Assembly: GCF_921293095.1 (NCBI RefSeq)
Contig: NC_060247.1
Span: 54,967,111-55,031,110 of the forward strand
Source: Ischnura elegans
Lineage: Eukaryota; Arthropoda; Insecta; Odonata; Coenagrionidae
Direction: 5' to 3'
DNA length: 64,000 nt
Under the pieces are notes generated by a model that was given only the letters and a program-made list of their open reading frames with translations, was not told the origin of the DNA and searched no databases. The translations under genes and the position numbers were made by a program. Shown here piece after piece: positions 11,801 to 25,157 of the stretch; within the stretch, counting starts at the first letter, position 1; every line of letters starts with the position of its first letter.

Positions 11801-14800
11801 CCAGTGCTAAGAAAAACTAATAATCATCTCACTTTTAAACGGAGTTGCGAGAGCTTATAGGCAATCCGTGCTCTTTTAGAACAGCAAAGTCTATTTTAAT
11901 GCATATGATACTGGGTATACAACCCATTTCTTCTATATCTCTCTTCCTTTCTCGTCCTAGCATCCGTACCTACCTATCAGGCGTGTTCCGGTAGAAAGAA
12001 AAGTATCTTCATTTTTTCATTGAAGAAAACACACCTTCACACGTTATGGAGAAATCTCAGCTCACTCTTATACCGCTCCAAACCATCGAGACCCCTTTCG
12101 CTATACCAACCATAAGCCAATGAAGTAATCAGATTAATTCCAACCGAATGAATTCATCAGGAAGGAATTTTCCTCTATTGCTCCATATAGCGCTGGTTTA
12201 TGCCGGTTCAAAAATGATTACCTAGAGTTAAACATAATTTGTCTCGACGCAAGCAAGTTTTTGTCAGGGCCAAGGACAACGACATTACAGGTAATACAAA
12301 GGTCATTGACTTAAAACATAATGGAACTAAGAACCTTGGTACGACCATGAATGCCAACTAGCGATCGTGACTCTTCGAGTCCGGTTGAGAAATGAGTCGC
12401 AGCACCAATAAGTGCAAAAAAAAGGTAAAATCGCTTAGCAGGTTTAAAGAATGCCTCCCCGGACACTCGACCTTCACGGCTTGAGAGAAAGAGAGCTGTG
12501 TATTTCCCCTTCGTTCTTGGTCATGGTCGAGGTCAGACAATGCGATTCTCTGGTTGGCATCAGCTTCAATCTCAAATTGTTGCATTTAAAGTATTTTATT
12601 GCATCAATTCTTTATACAAGCAGCCGGGAAAAAATAGAATGGGGTCGTTCAGTCAGACCTTTAATCGCAAACTCACTGAGATAGTTTTTCGTACATAATT
12701 GGGGAAACGTAAGTTTTAACGAAAAAAGCCTTCCTCGCTCAGGAATTTTCTCATGAAACAATCACAGATACACTAAGATTGTATGTTTCACAATTTTTTA
12801 AGCAGTCATACCCATATTTCGACACTGAAGACTATGCCATTCTCAAAAGTATCCTTTGAGATTTACTTTGTTTATAGTATCGAAACCTGGATCAGACCAT
12901 TAAAAAGTTTGTGGAAAATACAATATGAGTGCATCTGAGATTATGTTTCCTGTTACACAGTTCCACCAAATATCCCCATCCACCCTTAAGTAGGTCATTT
13001 TCTCATAATTGTAAAATGAAAAAATACAAAAGTTGCCGCCCACTTTTTATGAATAAGTGACGTCATTTAAGTTATAAAGATTAAACCGTTCAGGGTTCAG
13101 AGTGATTACTGACGGAAAGAATCGCTAATTAGAGTGTTTATGGCAACGAACCGCATGAGCGAGAATCAGCCCCTCAGCTAGTGTCATTGACGTCATGAAC
13201 TTTTCAGCGAATGTGGTGAGCCCATCGATATTTTTCTGCTACTAGCTGGAAAGGTAGTCGACGGATCGAAAAACGGAAATATGCGAGTCACTTTATTTTT
13301 CAACCATAATCGCGATCGAAATTTGAAAAAAATGGTGAACAAGCCCTTCCCCAGAGCTAATGAGAAATTAAGGAAGGAATAACTCACAACTCGGCAAGCG
13401 GTGTGACGCACAGAATTTTCATGAACTTTCGCAACTTTCAAAAGAATAATGTTTGCAATAATTTATGCAAAATTATGATAGTAAATAGGTTTCTTAGCAC
13501 TGGTCAAGACGACTAGGCGCGGAATAGCGTACAGCGCAGCTCGCCGACTATGAACACCCCATACAATAACGATAAATAATTTTACCTTGATACACTTCTG
13601 TGGTTTAGGCAATACATGCTCAAAAGTGTTCTCATTTCCTAAACATAGGTATATTTACTCATTTAAAAACGATTACTAGAATGAGTTTTCACCAGATTTC
13701 TAACGACAGCTCGTTGATTCTCAAATAGAATAAGATCACAATAAATAAACATTGAAGGTTATATCTTCATGACTAAGGCCAATTACATACTTTCACAAAG
13801 CTTTCTCTGCTCGTTAAAAATCTGTTAGAATTTAATTACCTTACATAATAATTTACATACTTTACTATGTAATTTAACCACGGTTAGCGTTGAACTATTG
13901 GCATCTTTGTCTGCCGGTTTGATTACCATCTAATGTCGAGTATGCATTGATCACCAGGATTGTGAGAGAATAAAAAATAAATGAGATACTTAAACAATGG
14001 TCAAATAACTTACACTTCAAATTTACCATTGCAAAGTTATGTCACATAAAAATTTTAAGAGATCTTATCATTATTCTTTCAAATTCACCTCGGCTCAATA
14101 TGCCATATGCAATAAGCAAGGAGATGGAGTAAATTATTTCAATTTAATCGACACAGGACAAGATTTTCTTTGATAGCCGGCAATTCCTAATTAATTCATC
14201 ATAGAAAATACCTATGGTGAGAATAAATTTGATTCTTTGCCACAACATATATTCTGAAAAAAGAGGAATTTTTGAATATTTTAAGACCGGTTGCCAGTAA
14301 TAATGGCTTTTTACCTTTGCTCTCGGTTGATTGGTAGGGATCTCCTGAAAAATTAAGTATTCGGAACTACAGTGGAGTCCGAATACTCCATTTTTCTGCA
14401 ACTTATAACAAAGAAAGAAAATGTAGCAATGGAGTTATCCCTCAGTGACGGCTTCCGGGATGCTGGACAACCTTGGCATTCAGCATGTCGGGAAATCTCA
14501 ATGACAGCTTTCAAATTACAGATTCAAGGTTTCCAAGAAGGTTTCTAGACAAAAAACAAAGAGAAAGCTTATCCAAGTCTTGGGTAATAAATGCTACCAG
14601 CTAGTGATTAACCAACAGCAGACTTGAGCGAAACCACACCACACAATTTAGCCCCATCAAAAAATCGGCACTTAAAGGTAATATGTTATGCTAAACTAAC
14701 AACGAAATATTCAACCCAATGATTTCCTTAGAGGAGGAAAATATATTCACAAATATTATTAAGAAAATAGCATTGCTATGGCAAAATGATATTATAAATT

Positions 14801-16971
14801 CTTACATAAACGCAATTAAAACCTTTTCGTCTGACATTAGGCTCTATTACGAGCTATTTTAATCGTAGAAACCCAAACTTCTTCTATCAGATAACAATAC
14901 TTTAAAGACGACTACAGGGCTGAGGAAGAGACGAATAAATAATATAAGAAATTATAATAAAAAAGAAAAAAATCTAAAACAAATATAGATTTTGATAAGA
15001 TGTTGAAATTCACTGAATTTTATTTTTTCAATTACCCTTACGCCATTTCGGAGACAATAGAATATTGCTGATAAAATCATCATTTCACTATAGGTACTCC
15101 CGTTAGCAGAAAAAATTATTGGCGAGGGAATGTACCCATTCAAAGAATAAACAGCAAAAGGCGATTCTCTGACGGAAATATGGTCATAGAGTTTCATCAA
15201 TGCTGACATTTTTATCTCAAGAAAAATTAATGCCACACGTAAAGTTTCAACAGAAGTTAGAATACACGAATCTATCGAATTTTAAGTGGGTAATAAAAAA
15301 ACTTTAAAAGCCAGTCCTCCACCAACTTGCAGTGCCATATAAAGAACAGCCCTTGGTTAAACCATACTGAGTATAATCCAATTTTCAACAAATACCACAC
15401 AGTATGACCACATCAACCAATAGCATAAGTTGGTAGAGAGAACAACTCACGCCCGTTTATATGAGAAGCACGTGAAGACTACGCCGGATTTCAGCGATGT
15501 TTTAACAACCAGAAAATCGTACCATGAACACTTAAATTGTGGATATCAGACTACTTCATACGGATTGTAATGTAAGACCCTCCAATCCGCACCCCAGTGC
15601 TCTACACATTCGGCCACTTCGTCTGATTTCAATAATATCACTAAAGGCCCTTAAAAGACTTGATATAAATTATGCAAAGGAAGAACAGATACGTCCAGAT
15701 CCGTTAGTTAGCATCCTGTATGTCAGAAAATATCTAGAGTACGGTCCACTAAAACTGAATCACTGAAATTAATAAATCAGTGGGGTTACAGCATCAAGGG
15801 CTCTGAAAATATTTTTAAAGAAATACATTCACAAACTGCAACATGGGAGCGTGAATGTTTCGTCTTTGGTCACAAAAAATGAAAAAAAGCAATAACGATT
15901 AACATCACCAAATAGCAAGCTAATAAATACAAATCTTTACATGTCGGTCAACACAGATCTATTCTATCTGAATGTTGAGGAGAATTTATGAGAGCTGATC
16001 GAATATGCTCAATTAGGAAACCTTACACATACTGACGACTTGACTTATCATTTTGGCTTACAAAAGCAATGACCGCGTCATATAACTCACAGACATGGTT
16101 TCAAATACTTTGGAAGCATCTTATTCAACAGAAGATCAATAAATAATATCATAAATACCAATTAAATCCATCATCTGTGTTATAATTAATGAATGAACTT
16201 AAAATACATATATCGGCATCTAAATCTATCGAGCTACAATTAACAACCAAATTCAGTGTTGCCTTGGTCAGGCAACGTTGCTAGTGACCCATTTTACAGA
16301 ACTCGAGGACCTAGAACTTCAATTTGAAAAACGGGACGGCAAAAAGTGATGCTTTAATGGGCCTTTTGAACAGACCTCCTTTGCCTTGGAATCACCCAGT
16401 AAAGGAACTTTCTGGCATGGTGCTTTCGTGCAAGGCCACAAAATTCAGCAGCATTCCGTCGCTATTACCTTGTGACGTAGCATGCGACATTCCTGTGGGT
16501 ATTCGTACGTGCACGTAAAGGATTACAGAAAACGCATCGCAAAATATTTCAACAAGATTGACCGTAACAAGGGAGAGGATGTGACGTAAATTGGAGATGA
16601 TAGGTATTTCAAGTCGATCTCAGCAGACTTTCTCGTACATTTTTCTCGTCTCATTGCTTAGAACCCTTTGATGCGCATAAACAATTCCGACCATATCTAA
16701 ATTCAAGACAAGTTTCAAACGCACATTTTGATGCATACGTATATTTTTCTGGGGTATACATTTCTAAAGAAGTTGGTACGTCACTGGCCAATGCTATCGA
16801 ACGAGAAAAGTGTTGAGCAGGGCTGAATTAGGTACCAACACAAAATATGATGGAAAGGTAATGATTATTATCCATGTGCCAGCGAGATGGAAGCAATATT
16901 TCTACGTTAATACATATACACATCCGTTGTTTTTCAAACTTTAAAATCGACCGATAATCGAATCGAGGGCA
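8849..16971. other. AT-rich intergenic stretch
   Basis: No open frame exceeds about 95 codons and none is recognisable. It contains the GAT-tailed repeat at 10.3 kb. A tRNA-like decayed stretch lies near 15550-15640 on the minus strand (A-box-like GTGGCCGAATGTGTAGAGCA). A 9-bp hairpin (GTATTCGGA/TCCGAATAC) lies near 14360. No gene is supported. Confidence 0.6.
10240..10330 (+). repeat. Repeat tail ending in a GAT microsatellite
   Basis: GAGAGCTGCGTCAAACCAAT followed by CTTAGGATTGATGACTAAT runs into a (GAT)n tract at about 10307-10324. A unique sequence ending in a short tandem tail is typical of a SINE or LINE 3' end on the plus strand. Confidence 0.4.
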
Positions 16972-17015
16972 TTCTGCTTTCCGGGCACGGCTGACCACCT
17001 ACCCGGAAAGCAGAA
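16972..17015. repeat. Perfect 14-bp hairpin
   Basis: TTCTGCTTTCCGGG (16972-16985) and CCCGGAAAGCAGAA (17002-17015) are exact reverse complements around a 16-base loop. The flanks (CGAATCGAGGGCAT and GATTCCCGGTCGAGG) look like tRNA-derived SINE sequence. Confidence 0.7.
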
Positions 17016-19618
17016 AGTCCGTGGATTCCCGGTCGAGGAGAAATTTTTCCATGTGTTCCATTCTGTCTCCACACCATCGCAGTGTCATCGTCATGTTTAT
17101 GTACTCGTGTCTATTTGTTTCAACTCCTATTGGTACTCATGCACGAATATTCGGCAAATGCGACGTAAGTGAATGTGATATACATACAATGTTGATAAAA
17201 GTACTGAGAAAAACAAACTGGGCTCAATTATAGCTTCTTAGTACAAAAAGTAATCAATTACGAGTACAAATTACTGTTTTTTAGATTTAATCAGTAAAAT
17301 TAAAGTTACAATTACAATTACTTACCGTACGACTGCCCACAGTAATATGTTGACCCAGCTTTGTAGACCGTATACCTCAACAGCTTTGTAGACCGTCAAT
17401 TTCTCGTTCACTTTAGATATCGGCACATATTTTAACCGTCGTTGCGTGAATGCACGGTAGTTACAACGATTGCTGGAACAATCGTAATCTGAATGAGGCA
17501 TTACAAACCAACACCGTTTACACAGCATGTCTACGCACATCGAATCAAATACAAGAATTATTTACCTTAGGAACGGGAAACACAACTTTGCGAGGAATAA
17601 TTCCGAATACAACACTGCATTGAAAACTTCATTGAAAGCATGCGAAAATAAACACGATTCGAAACCAAGAATGATGTTCCATCTTCACAAATATGAGTAG
17701 ATAACAGAAATATTTTTTCTCGCAAAAAATTCACCAGTAATTGTAAAACCATCCTAATGATTAGATACCCCGCACGGCACTAAAGGTATCGGACAGCAGG
17801 TGCTATTAAAGTTTCATTTCTTTGGAAAGGCAGAGATATATCTGTACTTATCGAAGTGGAAGTCACTATTTTTAAAAAAATACAGGTAATATTACATACA
17901 TATTAATGAGATTTTAGTGATGTTTCATGATTGTAGCATGATAGCAAGAATAATGGAAACTATGATCCCTTTAGTTTGAGCAAAAGAAACTACAATTAAA
18001 TTCCTTAGAACTAGGTAAGTCAACTTCCTACACGATTCATATAGTATAACCTACTTTTTTAAATGCTTTAATATATTTACTACCATCAGCAAGTGCAAAA
18101 AATGTATTACATTATTATAAGGTGAATAGTGAGAAATGCCTTCACTACTATTGGAATCAAAGTAGCTGACATCTGGTGGCCTATTTGAGAAATGAGACAG
18201 GTGATGGGCCGGTTTTTTTTTACTAATGCCTCAGCCCAGAGGTGAGCAAAACGGGTGTGTTTTCAGCAAGTTTGCGAAGCGAATACTGATGTATTTCTCA
18301 GTTTTGGATAATGGATGACGTAATTTTCTCTACAGCCGACATTTTGGAGTTTAATAGAGACTTCAAGAGGCCCTTCGTTGAGGGCTGTGAAGTGGAACGC
18401 TGTAATCACATATTGGAAGTTGTCATGGTCAAAGCACTGAAGTATTTGGTTCTAGTTACGGGCTTGTAGCCACAAACAAGCGATATTAATGACATGTCAC
18501 ATGAGATACTCGCTTTTCAGAAGAAAATTGGCACTTCTTTTTCAGTTTTCATGTGTAATGTTGGACAATTTTATTAATCATCTATTACAATAGATCATTA
18601 TTAAAATCATCAAACAATATGATAGGCATCTCCTCACATAGTCATCTGTCCTCAATAAGCTAATATCTTTTGTTTTATTGCAATAAATAGTGATCCAACC
18701 TGTATCACTTCCCACTAAGAAACCCTCATTGACTTAATAATTAACAAACTCCCTTTGTCCTGTTTCTCCTGTTCTGCTTTGGATTCACTATGTAGGACTA
18801 TCTTGCTATTTATGTTAGAATAAACATTCAAAACTTCATAAACAAGTTCTGTTTCTTACCCTACATTAAATATACAGATGCATGACATTCATGGTTCTTC
18901 AGCATAGTATGTATTCATGGTGGGTTCAGAATACTACTTAAGAGTTATTTCCTGCACCTAGCCGCTTCACATTATCCTCAGTTGTCACAATTCTAATTAT
19001 TTCCCCAACCCTAACTTTCCTGGCTTATTGGATAGCTGAAAATTCATTGATAGTTATTACAAAATACTTTGACGTTGTCATGCCCTTCATTTATTTCTGT
19101 ATGACCAATTTTAATTTTTTCTTAAGTAAGCTAGCTACCTCTTACCCATTCTCAAGACGTGCTCCCACTTCTTGTAAGTGCAAAGCATTATTGGAATTTA
19201 AAAAATCAAAAGATTTTTACTTGTATACTCCAATGCAATGTATAATAATTTTACCTTAATTTTCTTAAGCATTTACCAACATAAAATCAGTAAATGAGAT
19301 TCAGCTTAAAATTTCCACAAGGTCACCAGCTGTCACAGTTTTTTTACCTCCACAATTAATAATCATAATTTAATAATGCAACTGCTTATGAGTTGTACAT
19401 ATATAGGTTTAGTATGGTCTCCCTTAAACATTATTATACAAAACCATTATATTTCCAGACCAAACTTATAGACACAATTGTCTAAACCAAGTCATATCTG
19501 TAATAAACAGTCTAAGATATAACTTTTACAAATGACATCTGCACTTCATTTTTATTTTTTCTCCTCTATGTATATCAATTTCTGTATTTAGCTTACTAAA
19601 TCTCCCTCTTTATCTTAA
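17016..19618. other. Upstream region of the acetyltransferase gene
   Basis: From about 18 kb the sequence becomes T-rich on the plus strand and lacks open frames. It could hold the 5' non-coding exon and intron of the acetyltransferase. A consensus donor lies at 18015. No promoter element was fixed. Confidence 0.4.
17357..17396 (+). repeat. Small tandem duplication
   Basis: CAGCTTTGTAGACCGT occurs twice with a 25-base period. No function is seen. Confidence 0.7.
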
Positions 19619-19624
19619 TTTCAG
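19619..19624 (+). other. Splice acceptor before the acetyltransferase start codon
   Basis: A T-rich tract (about 19545-19618) ends in TTTCAG, seven bases upstream of the ATG. This implies that the acetyltransferase mRNA has at least one spliced 5' non-coding exon. A consensus donor (CTAG followed by GTAAGT, cut after 18014) is a candidate partner 1.6 kb upstream, but nothing ties the two together. Confidence 0.5.
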
Positions 19625-19631
19625 GACCGTA

Positions 19632-20378
19632 ATGGCAGAGCCTTCCTTTGAAATAATCCCAGTCATGCCAGAGGACCATGACAGGATCATGGCCTTCCTC
19701 CGGCGGACATTTTTTGTGGATGAACCTCTAAACATTGCCCTAGGTCTGCTGGATGGACAACCGAAATGCCCCGAAGATGGGCGTCCCAGCTGCAAGGCCC
19801 TTGAGGCCCACTGCCGGGAGGCCCTGTCCCACAACCTTTCGCTGATGGCCGTGGATGCCATGAATGGAAATGTCGTCGGAGTGACCCTGAATGCTGAGGC
19901 AACACCCGAAGGAAGTGAAGACTTAGCCACTGAAGCCATGCTCTGCCCAGACCCCAAGTTCAAGCGTATCCTCAACCTTATGGCACACATTGACAGGGAA
20001 TGCAAGGTTTTCCAGAGGTTTGGGGTGAAAAGGTTGCTCGAAATGCGGATCCTCTCAGTGGACGGCGAGTGGAGAGGGAAGGGAATGGCGACCGCATTGA
20101 TAAGGATGACCCTGCAGCAGGCAAAGGAGCTCGGTTACCCTCTTTTCAGGGTTGACTGCACCTCAGCTTTCTCGGCCAAGGCAATGGAGAGGGTAGGACT
20201 CAAAAAAATATACACGCTCAAGTACGAGGATTATCTGGAGGAGGACGAAGGGGATAAGTTTGAGAATGGGATAATTGACACAATCATGGCAAGAATGAAG
20301 AAGAGAAAGCCAGTGTTCAAGCCAGCACCACCGCATGCTGGAGTCTCCGCTTTTGTGATGGAGATTGAAGGAAATTGA
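19632..20378 (+). CDS. Arylalkylamine N-acetyltransferase-like protein (insect dopamine NAT family)
   Basis: This is the longest open frame in the window, 248 residues with no intron in the coding part. The family transfers acetyl from acetyl-CoA to the amine of dopamine, serotonin, octopamine and similar amines, serving cuticle sclerotisation and amine inactivation in the cytosol. Visible hallmarks are an N-terminal PEDHD (residues 13-17), where the catalytic acid lies in Drosophila Dat, then FFVDEPLN (27-34), typical of insect members. The acetyl-CoA loop RGKGMA (148-153) fits Q/R-x-x-G-x-G/A. SAFSAKAMERVGL (178-190) matches the C-terminal GNAT helix. The length is normal for the family. 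The ATG lies 8 bases after a TTTCAG acceptor (19619-19624), so an upstream non-coding exon is likely. The exon is clearly more GC-rich than its flanks. Family membership is well supported; the substrate and the exact paralogue cannot be told. Confidence 0.93.
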   Translation: MAEPSFEIIPVMPEDHDRIMAFLRRTFFVDEPLNIALGLLDGQPKCPEDGRPSCKALEAHCREALSHNLSLMAVDAMNGNVVGVTLNAEATPEGSEDLATEAMLCPDPKFKRILNLMAHIDRECKVFQRFGVKRLLEMRILSVDGEWRGKGMATALIRMTLQQAKELGYPLFRVDCTSAFSAKAMERVGLKKIYTLKYEDYLEEDEGDKFENGIIDTIMARMKKRKPVFKPAPPHAGVSAFVMEIEGN

Positions 20379-23333
20379 AGGACAACACTGGCAAGGGAGG
20401 GATACATATCGAAGGAAGATGATAAGGGTTTACTGGATCAATGCCAGGGCACAAGGATTGAAAGATTGCTTCTCTATACGAGGAGCAAACACAAAATTTT
20501 ATGAGGCTGTTTCAGTCCACTATTCTATGGGCATCTTGTGGCCTCAGACCGACTGTCAACATTAACATCAGATGGGTTAAAGTCTTGATTATAAGACAGA
20601 AGGTACTCATAAATCATGAGACTTGGATGTATACTAAATTTACCAGGGAGAGAGAAAATATTTTAATTTTAAGCCTTAAATTGTTAAAGCGTATCATCAC
20701 TTACATATAAAAAAAAACATTGAACCATATCAAAAAACTACATAGCAAATGAAAAAAAATAACCAAACTATTTTTCCCTTTCATGAGTTTTTGTGGCCAA
20801 AACCACTGACTCATCAACTTATTAAATACATAATTTATGTGATTTTTTCTTATCATGACGAATGGAATTTGCCAATCTGTTGACATTGCAACATGTTTGT
20901 GAATTAATGTATCTATACTTATAAAATGCAATATTAAGGCATGAGTGAATGAGTGCTCTTATTATCCAATTTAAAGTAATTATGAAGCCAAAATGTTTGT
21001 GTCATAGCAAATATCTAATTCACTTGTTCTGAAATAAAGTTATTTTTTGTATTTTTTTATTCATTGAGAGCACAAAAAGATTTTAGGAATTAAAAAAATA
21101 AGATATTAAAATTAACTACAGAAAATTTAACCACATAAAAGAAATTGACTCCAATGCAAAAAAAAACCTTCTAGCTACCAATTTCTGAATCGCGAGAAAA
21201 AATTTTTATCCACAAAACTAACTTTTTATACTTTACATTTAAGACACATTTCAGGTCTCATCTTTAGGTAGTGGCTCAGTTAATTTATTCTTATTCTTAT
21301 TAATGTTTTTCAAAGCCAAAATTTTGGTAAGATAACTTCTCAGCATGACAATAAAGCATGTTGTATGCATTTCACATAGAAATATATTAAGTTTGCTTGG
21401 CTGGTAAGACTTCATCAAATTCGAACTATGTACATACTTGAATAAAGAAAAAAATATCGAGAAAACCAGTCATATTACCTACTCTACAATCACCTAGTTT
21501 TTTAAAACTTAATCTCTCTTAATTATTGATGACTGATACCAGTAAACAGGAATTAAAATATAGGCACTTTTACATAACTACATAAATTCATTCTAGGCAT
21601 ATGTGAATTTTGCAAAGATCCACACCAGATGGGTTCTAATGCTAATGGCCACTTAAAGAAAGATAAATGCACGTAAAAATGGTTAGGAATACAACTTCCA
21701 AAGAGAAGATCAAATAATTTTTGCACAATCACTGATCACATACCCCAAGGATTTTTCAAGAGTCTCTACAAAACAAGATTGAAATATATCCTTACTTACT
21801 TGTTGCATTAACATGTAAGGTCTAGAATATATTTGTCAATGCAGCAAAAAATATTGCATACTAGTCGAGAGTCACAGAGCCAGCGATGCATCATCTTGAA
21901 TGTGTGTGATGGAACAGAAATTGTAATCAAAATTATTTACCAGCCTGCTTCTACAAAGGAGGTAAGTCAAAAGGTTGTATCTGACATCTCTAAACACCAA
22001 TGTAAGAGTACAGATTCTGACTTTATGTCCTCAGCCCATCAAGGAGCCCGAGGAGCAAACTCACAAACTATATGATACCGATAAGAATAATATACAATGT
22101 TTGAGTCTGATTTAAGACTCATCCAGTGAAACTTCCACGCATATAAAAGCATTGTATTTTCTCATTAATATCAATTCAAAGAGGATTGATTGCATTGAAC
22201 AAAGCTTCACTTTCAATAACATTTTGACTGTGAGGCATCACTATCAATGAGGATCTGACCTTACACCAAAGGTAGAGAATGCCAATCAGCTCAGTCTCTT
22301 TCATTGCAAATAGTACAATTTAAATTGTAAGAAGATAGAGTGAATGAGAATCAACACTACAAGATACTTCCCTTGATATATCATTTTACAGCTACTGAGA
22401 AGTAATAAATTGGTATTTAAGGGTCATAAACCATATAATAAACCGCATTAGATGCATAAAAACAAGACCAGAAGAGATATTTTGCAAATAAAAATTGCCT
22501 CTTGAATTCCATTAACTTATAGCAGGTGAAGAATCAATCTTACTCTCGTTAATATGGTGTATGGATTAATAAAATATATAACAGTATGCATGAAACTTGA
22601 CTAAATTATATTGTACTGTTCTTGATGTGATGTACCTAACTCCCCTGGTAGTGATGAATAATTCCAAACTGCCATCACAATCACCCAACACTTTCCCATA
22701 TTTTTATGTGTATGATGATGTCAGTGAATAAACACTTACAGCAAAGAATAGAAATTATTTTGAAGGGAATAATAATTCTTAATCATGCTATGATCCATAA
22801 AGAGAAAACTGACAAATAAGAAAAAGTGTGTGGTACTTGTTTCAAGAGAACAAAAAGAGAATTTTATTATCATATCCTGTAGATAATAGGGGATATGTAC
22901 TAAGAAAAGGCATCAATGTTCAAAAGTGAGAAGAGAGTTAGCACAATAAATTTAAGTTATGAAAGATGGAAATGAAATGAATTAACATTAACTCCTTTTG
23001 CCTTCCTAACAAATAACAAAACATCCACAGAATAACACCCTCACAACCATCTTGGATTTAATGTCTTCTGTACACAGTAATTTTACATGCGTGCTCCTTA
23101 GTGAAAGGCATATTTCCAGCAACATTAAGGTAAGGAAGGGTTCCATAAAATTTCAAGGTGTTTAATACAGCATTGAACCAAGGGGCCAAACTAGGGCATG
23201 CAGGGAGAATACCTATCTCCAGCTGGAGGGGGCTTCCCCAAAAACTTTTCCATATAAAATAATAAAAAAGGGGTTATAGGCAGATTATAATATACCCATA
23301 GCAGTAAAATTTGTTAGAAAACACAAGTAAATA
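20379..23333. other. 3' UTR and intergenic region after the acetyltransferase
   Basis: The probable 3' UTR runs to about 21060. Beyond it the sequence is AT-rich with short meaningless frames. A hAT-like start (CAAGGGGCCAAACTAGG, about 23179) followed by a G-rich patch precedes the pogo-like element. The pogo element may have landed inside an older repeat. Confidence 0.5.
21033..21038 (+). terminator. Candidate polyadenylation signal of the acetyltransferase gene
   Basis: I saw no other AATAAA hexamer in the roughly 650 bases after the acetyltransferase stop codon. It is followed at once by a T/GT-rich stretch (21039-21060), as expected of a cleavage and polyadenylation site. This would give a 3' UTR of about 670 bases. 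Confidence 0.45.
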
Positions 23334-25155
23334 CCGTATATCTCCTAATATAGTCCCCCCCTGAATATAGTCCCCCCCCCCCAATTTTGAGACCTCAGTT
23401 TTGGGAAAAATTTTTAAATGTAAAGGAAGGCAATTTTTCTGTGGTTAGCAAGTTAAGATTCTAGATTCGATAAAATCTATTATTTTCTGTGAAGATTAAG
23501 AACAAATCTGTTCACATATTTTCCATCACAACAAAATAACTATACCTAAAACATGTTGTGATCCATTGCATGTATCAGTAATTTATAGTTCCTTAACCAG
23601 ATGTAATGAAGAAATGAGAAATTTTTTTAAGTATCCAAGGCTATTGTATTTTTTAAACCTTCACAAATTATTAATATTTTTGATTTCCAAATGACTACAG
23701 ACAATGTCAATATATAAGCTTTAACTTAAAGCCCATAAACAGTATTGCATTTGGCCCTGAAACTTCCTTAGATCCAGTGTAACACACCCATCAACTCATC
23801 ACAAATCCAAGTGACCTGAAGAATTTAGGAAATCTAAATAAAATTGTGCTAAATAAATTATAAATATTATAAAAATATTGCTATCAAATGCCTGCTAAGC
23901 AAAACAATTAAACTACAGGACTTACAAATATCAAAGTAATAAAATTAAGAAATAAACTTTTTCCAACAAACATTAAAACTGAAAAAAAATTATATCAATT
24001 TTCAATGCCTCGTCGCGAATCATTGCATAAGTTACACAAAGAGCTTCTGCTTTGCATTTGCGCACAAATTCGACGATATTTTCCTCTAATTCTTTGAATC
24101 TGCCGCGTCGAGACCCCCGAAATGACTTCCGCGATGTATTAGCGCTTTGCTAGCGCTGTAAATACTATGATTTACGGCGTATTCTGCAACGGCTATTTTT
24201 AAATTGGCATCGAAACTCCGTCTTTGAAGGCCTCTAATCTGCGGCAGGATTGATCCTCATCTTTCTACTTGATCCATCACCTCACTGTTGAACGTAAAAT
24301 TATTTTTAATAAAGAAAATATCGCGGAAATAATTGCGAAACGTTATGCGACGTAATTTATCGATCCTATTTACCCTGACGAATTGAAGATATTCCTCAAT
24401 AAATTGATTACACTTTCGATGCTGAGTCGCTGTATTTCGATCAAATGCAGTAATGCCGGCGCTTCTGGTTTAAAGTCGTCGATTATTGCGCCTTTTCAGA
24501 AACAAATGCATCACCTATTGCGCATTCTTGTTCTGTGAAGGCGGTAAAGGCAGTGGTTGTAAACACGAACCGCACGGACGTATAGTAGCTACGGACGCAA
24601 TGAAATGCTAAATCGTCACGAAAGGTTCACTTTATCTGTTTATTTTTCGCAATTATTTAAATCGTGTAGTTATTAAATGAGCGACGGGTACATATACTAT
24701 TGATTCAATTCTAGTGTTCGATTCATGTAATGATAGTGTGTGTTTAGTTTTCATTTTAATTATTTACTGTTTTGCGTCATTAAGTGATCAGTGTCGATTG
24801 AATTATTCTAACAATACTTTTCCAAGAAAAATTAGCGGCTACCCGATGGATTCCGTGAAAACGCATATTCGATATGCTATTTGAATCGGAATAATCGTAT
24901 CTGTACAACATTTGTGGTAAAAATTGTCTTAATTTCCGGTAAAACGTGGCAGTATTTACTAATATCTCCGATTATAATCCTCATAAATATACTCAAATAG
25001 AAAGACTACGAGAACATTAGCCATCATGCCATTATTTATTACTTTATGGTCACCTTTAGTATGCTAAATTGGATTACACTCGATTATAGTCCCCCCCCTT
25101 ACTTTTCCGCGGCCATTTTTGAAAAAAAGGGGGGACTATATTCGGAGATATACGG
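23334..25155 (-). mobile_element. pogo/Tigger-like DNA transposon (Tc1-mariner superfamily), degraded
   Basis: A 1.8-kb element whose ends both read CCGTATATCTCC inwards, then T or G, then AATATAGTCCCCCC: 26 of 27 positions match. Both sides are flanked by TA (23332-23333 and 25156-25157), the target duplication of this superfamily. Near the left end the motif AATATAGTCCCCCC is repeated. A minus-strand relic at 23999-24235 encodes two DNA-binding helix-turn-helix segments in pogo order. The catalytic DDE part was not recognised, so this is probably an internally deleted copy. Confidence 0.75.
23999..24235 (-). pseudogene. pogo-like transposase N-terminal relic (psq HTH + CENP-B HTH)
   Basis: One minus-strand frame reads SFDANLKIAVAEYAVNHSIY, resembling the first (psq-type) helix-turn-helix of pogo/Tigger transposases. 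After a frame change near 24127 another frame reads RRGRFKELEENIVEFVRK, then YAMIRDEALKI. This is the pattern of the CENP-B/Tc5-type second helix-turn-helix (a GRF-x-ELE start and an MI-x-x-x-AL-x-I end). The order and spacing fit pogo-family proteins. Broken by a frameshift and lacking a catalytic domain, it is non-functional. Confidence 0.6.
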
Positions 25156-25157
25156 TA

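Noticed and set aside
15540-15640. tRNA-like A box on the minus strand
   Set aside because: No matching B box at the right spacing and no cloverleaf. It is at best an old SINE.
19610-20005. 131-codon minus-strand frame
   Set aside because: It is antisense to the acetyltransferase, which has clear family motifs in the plus frame.
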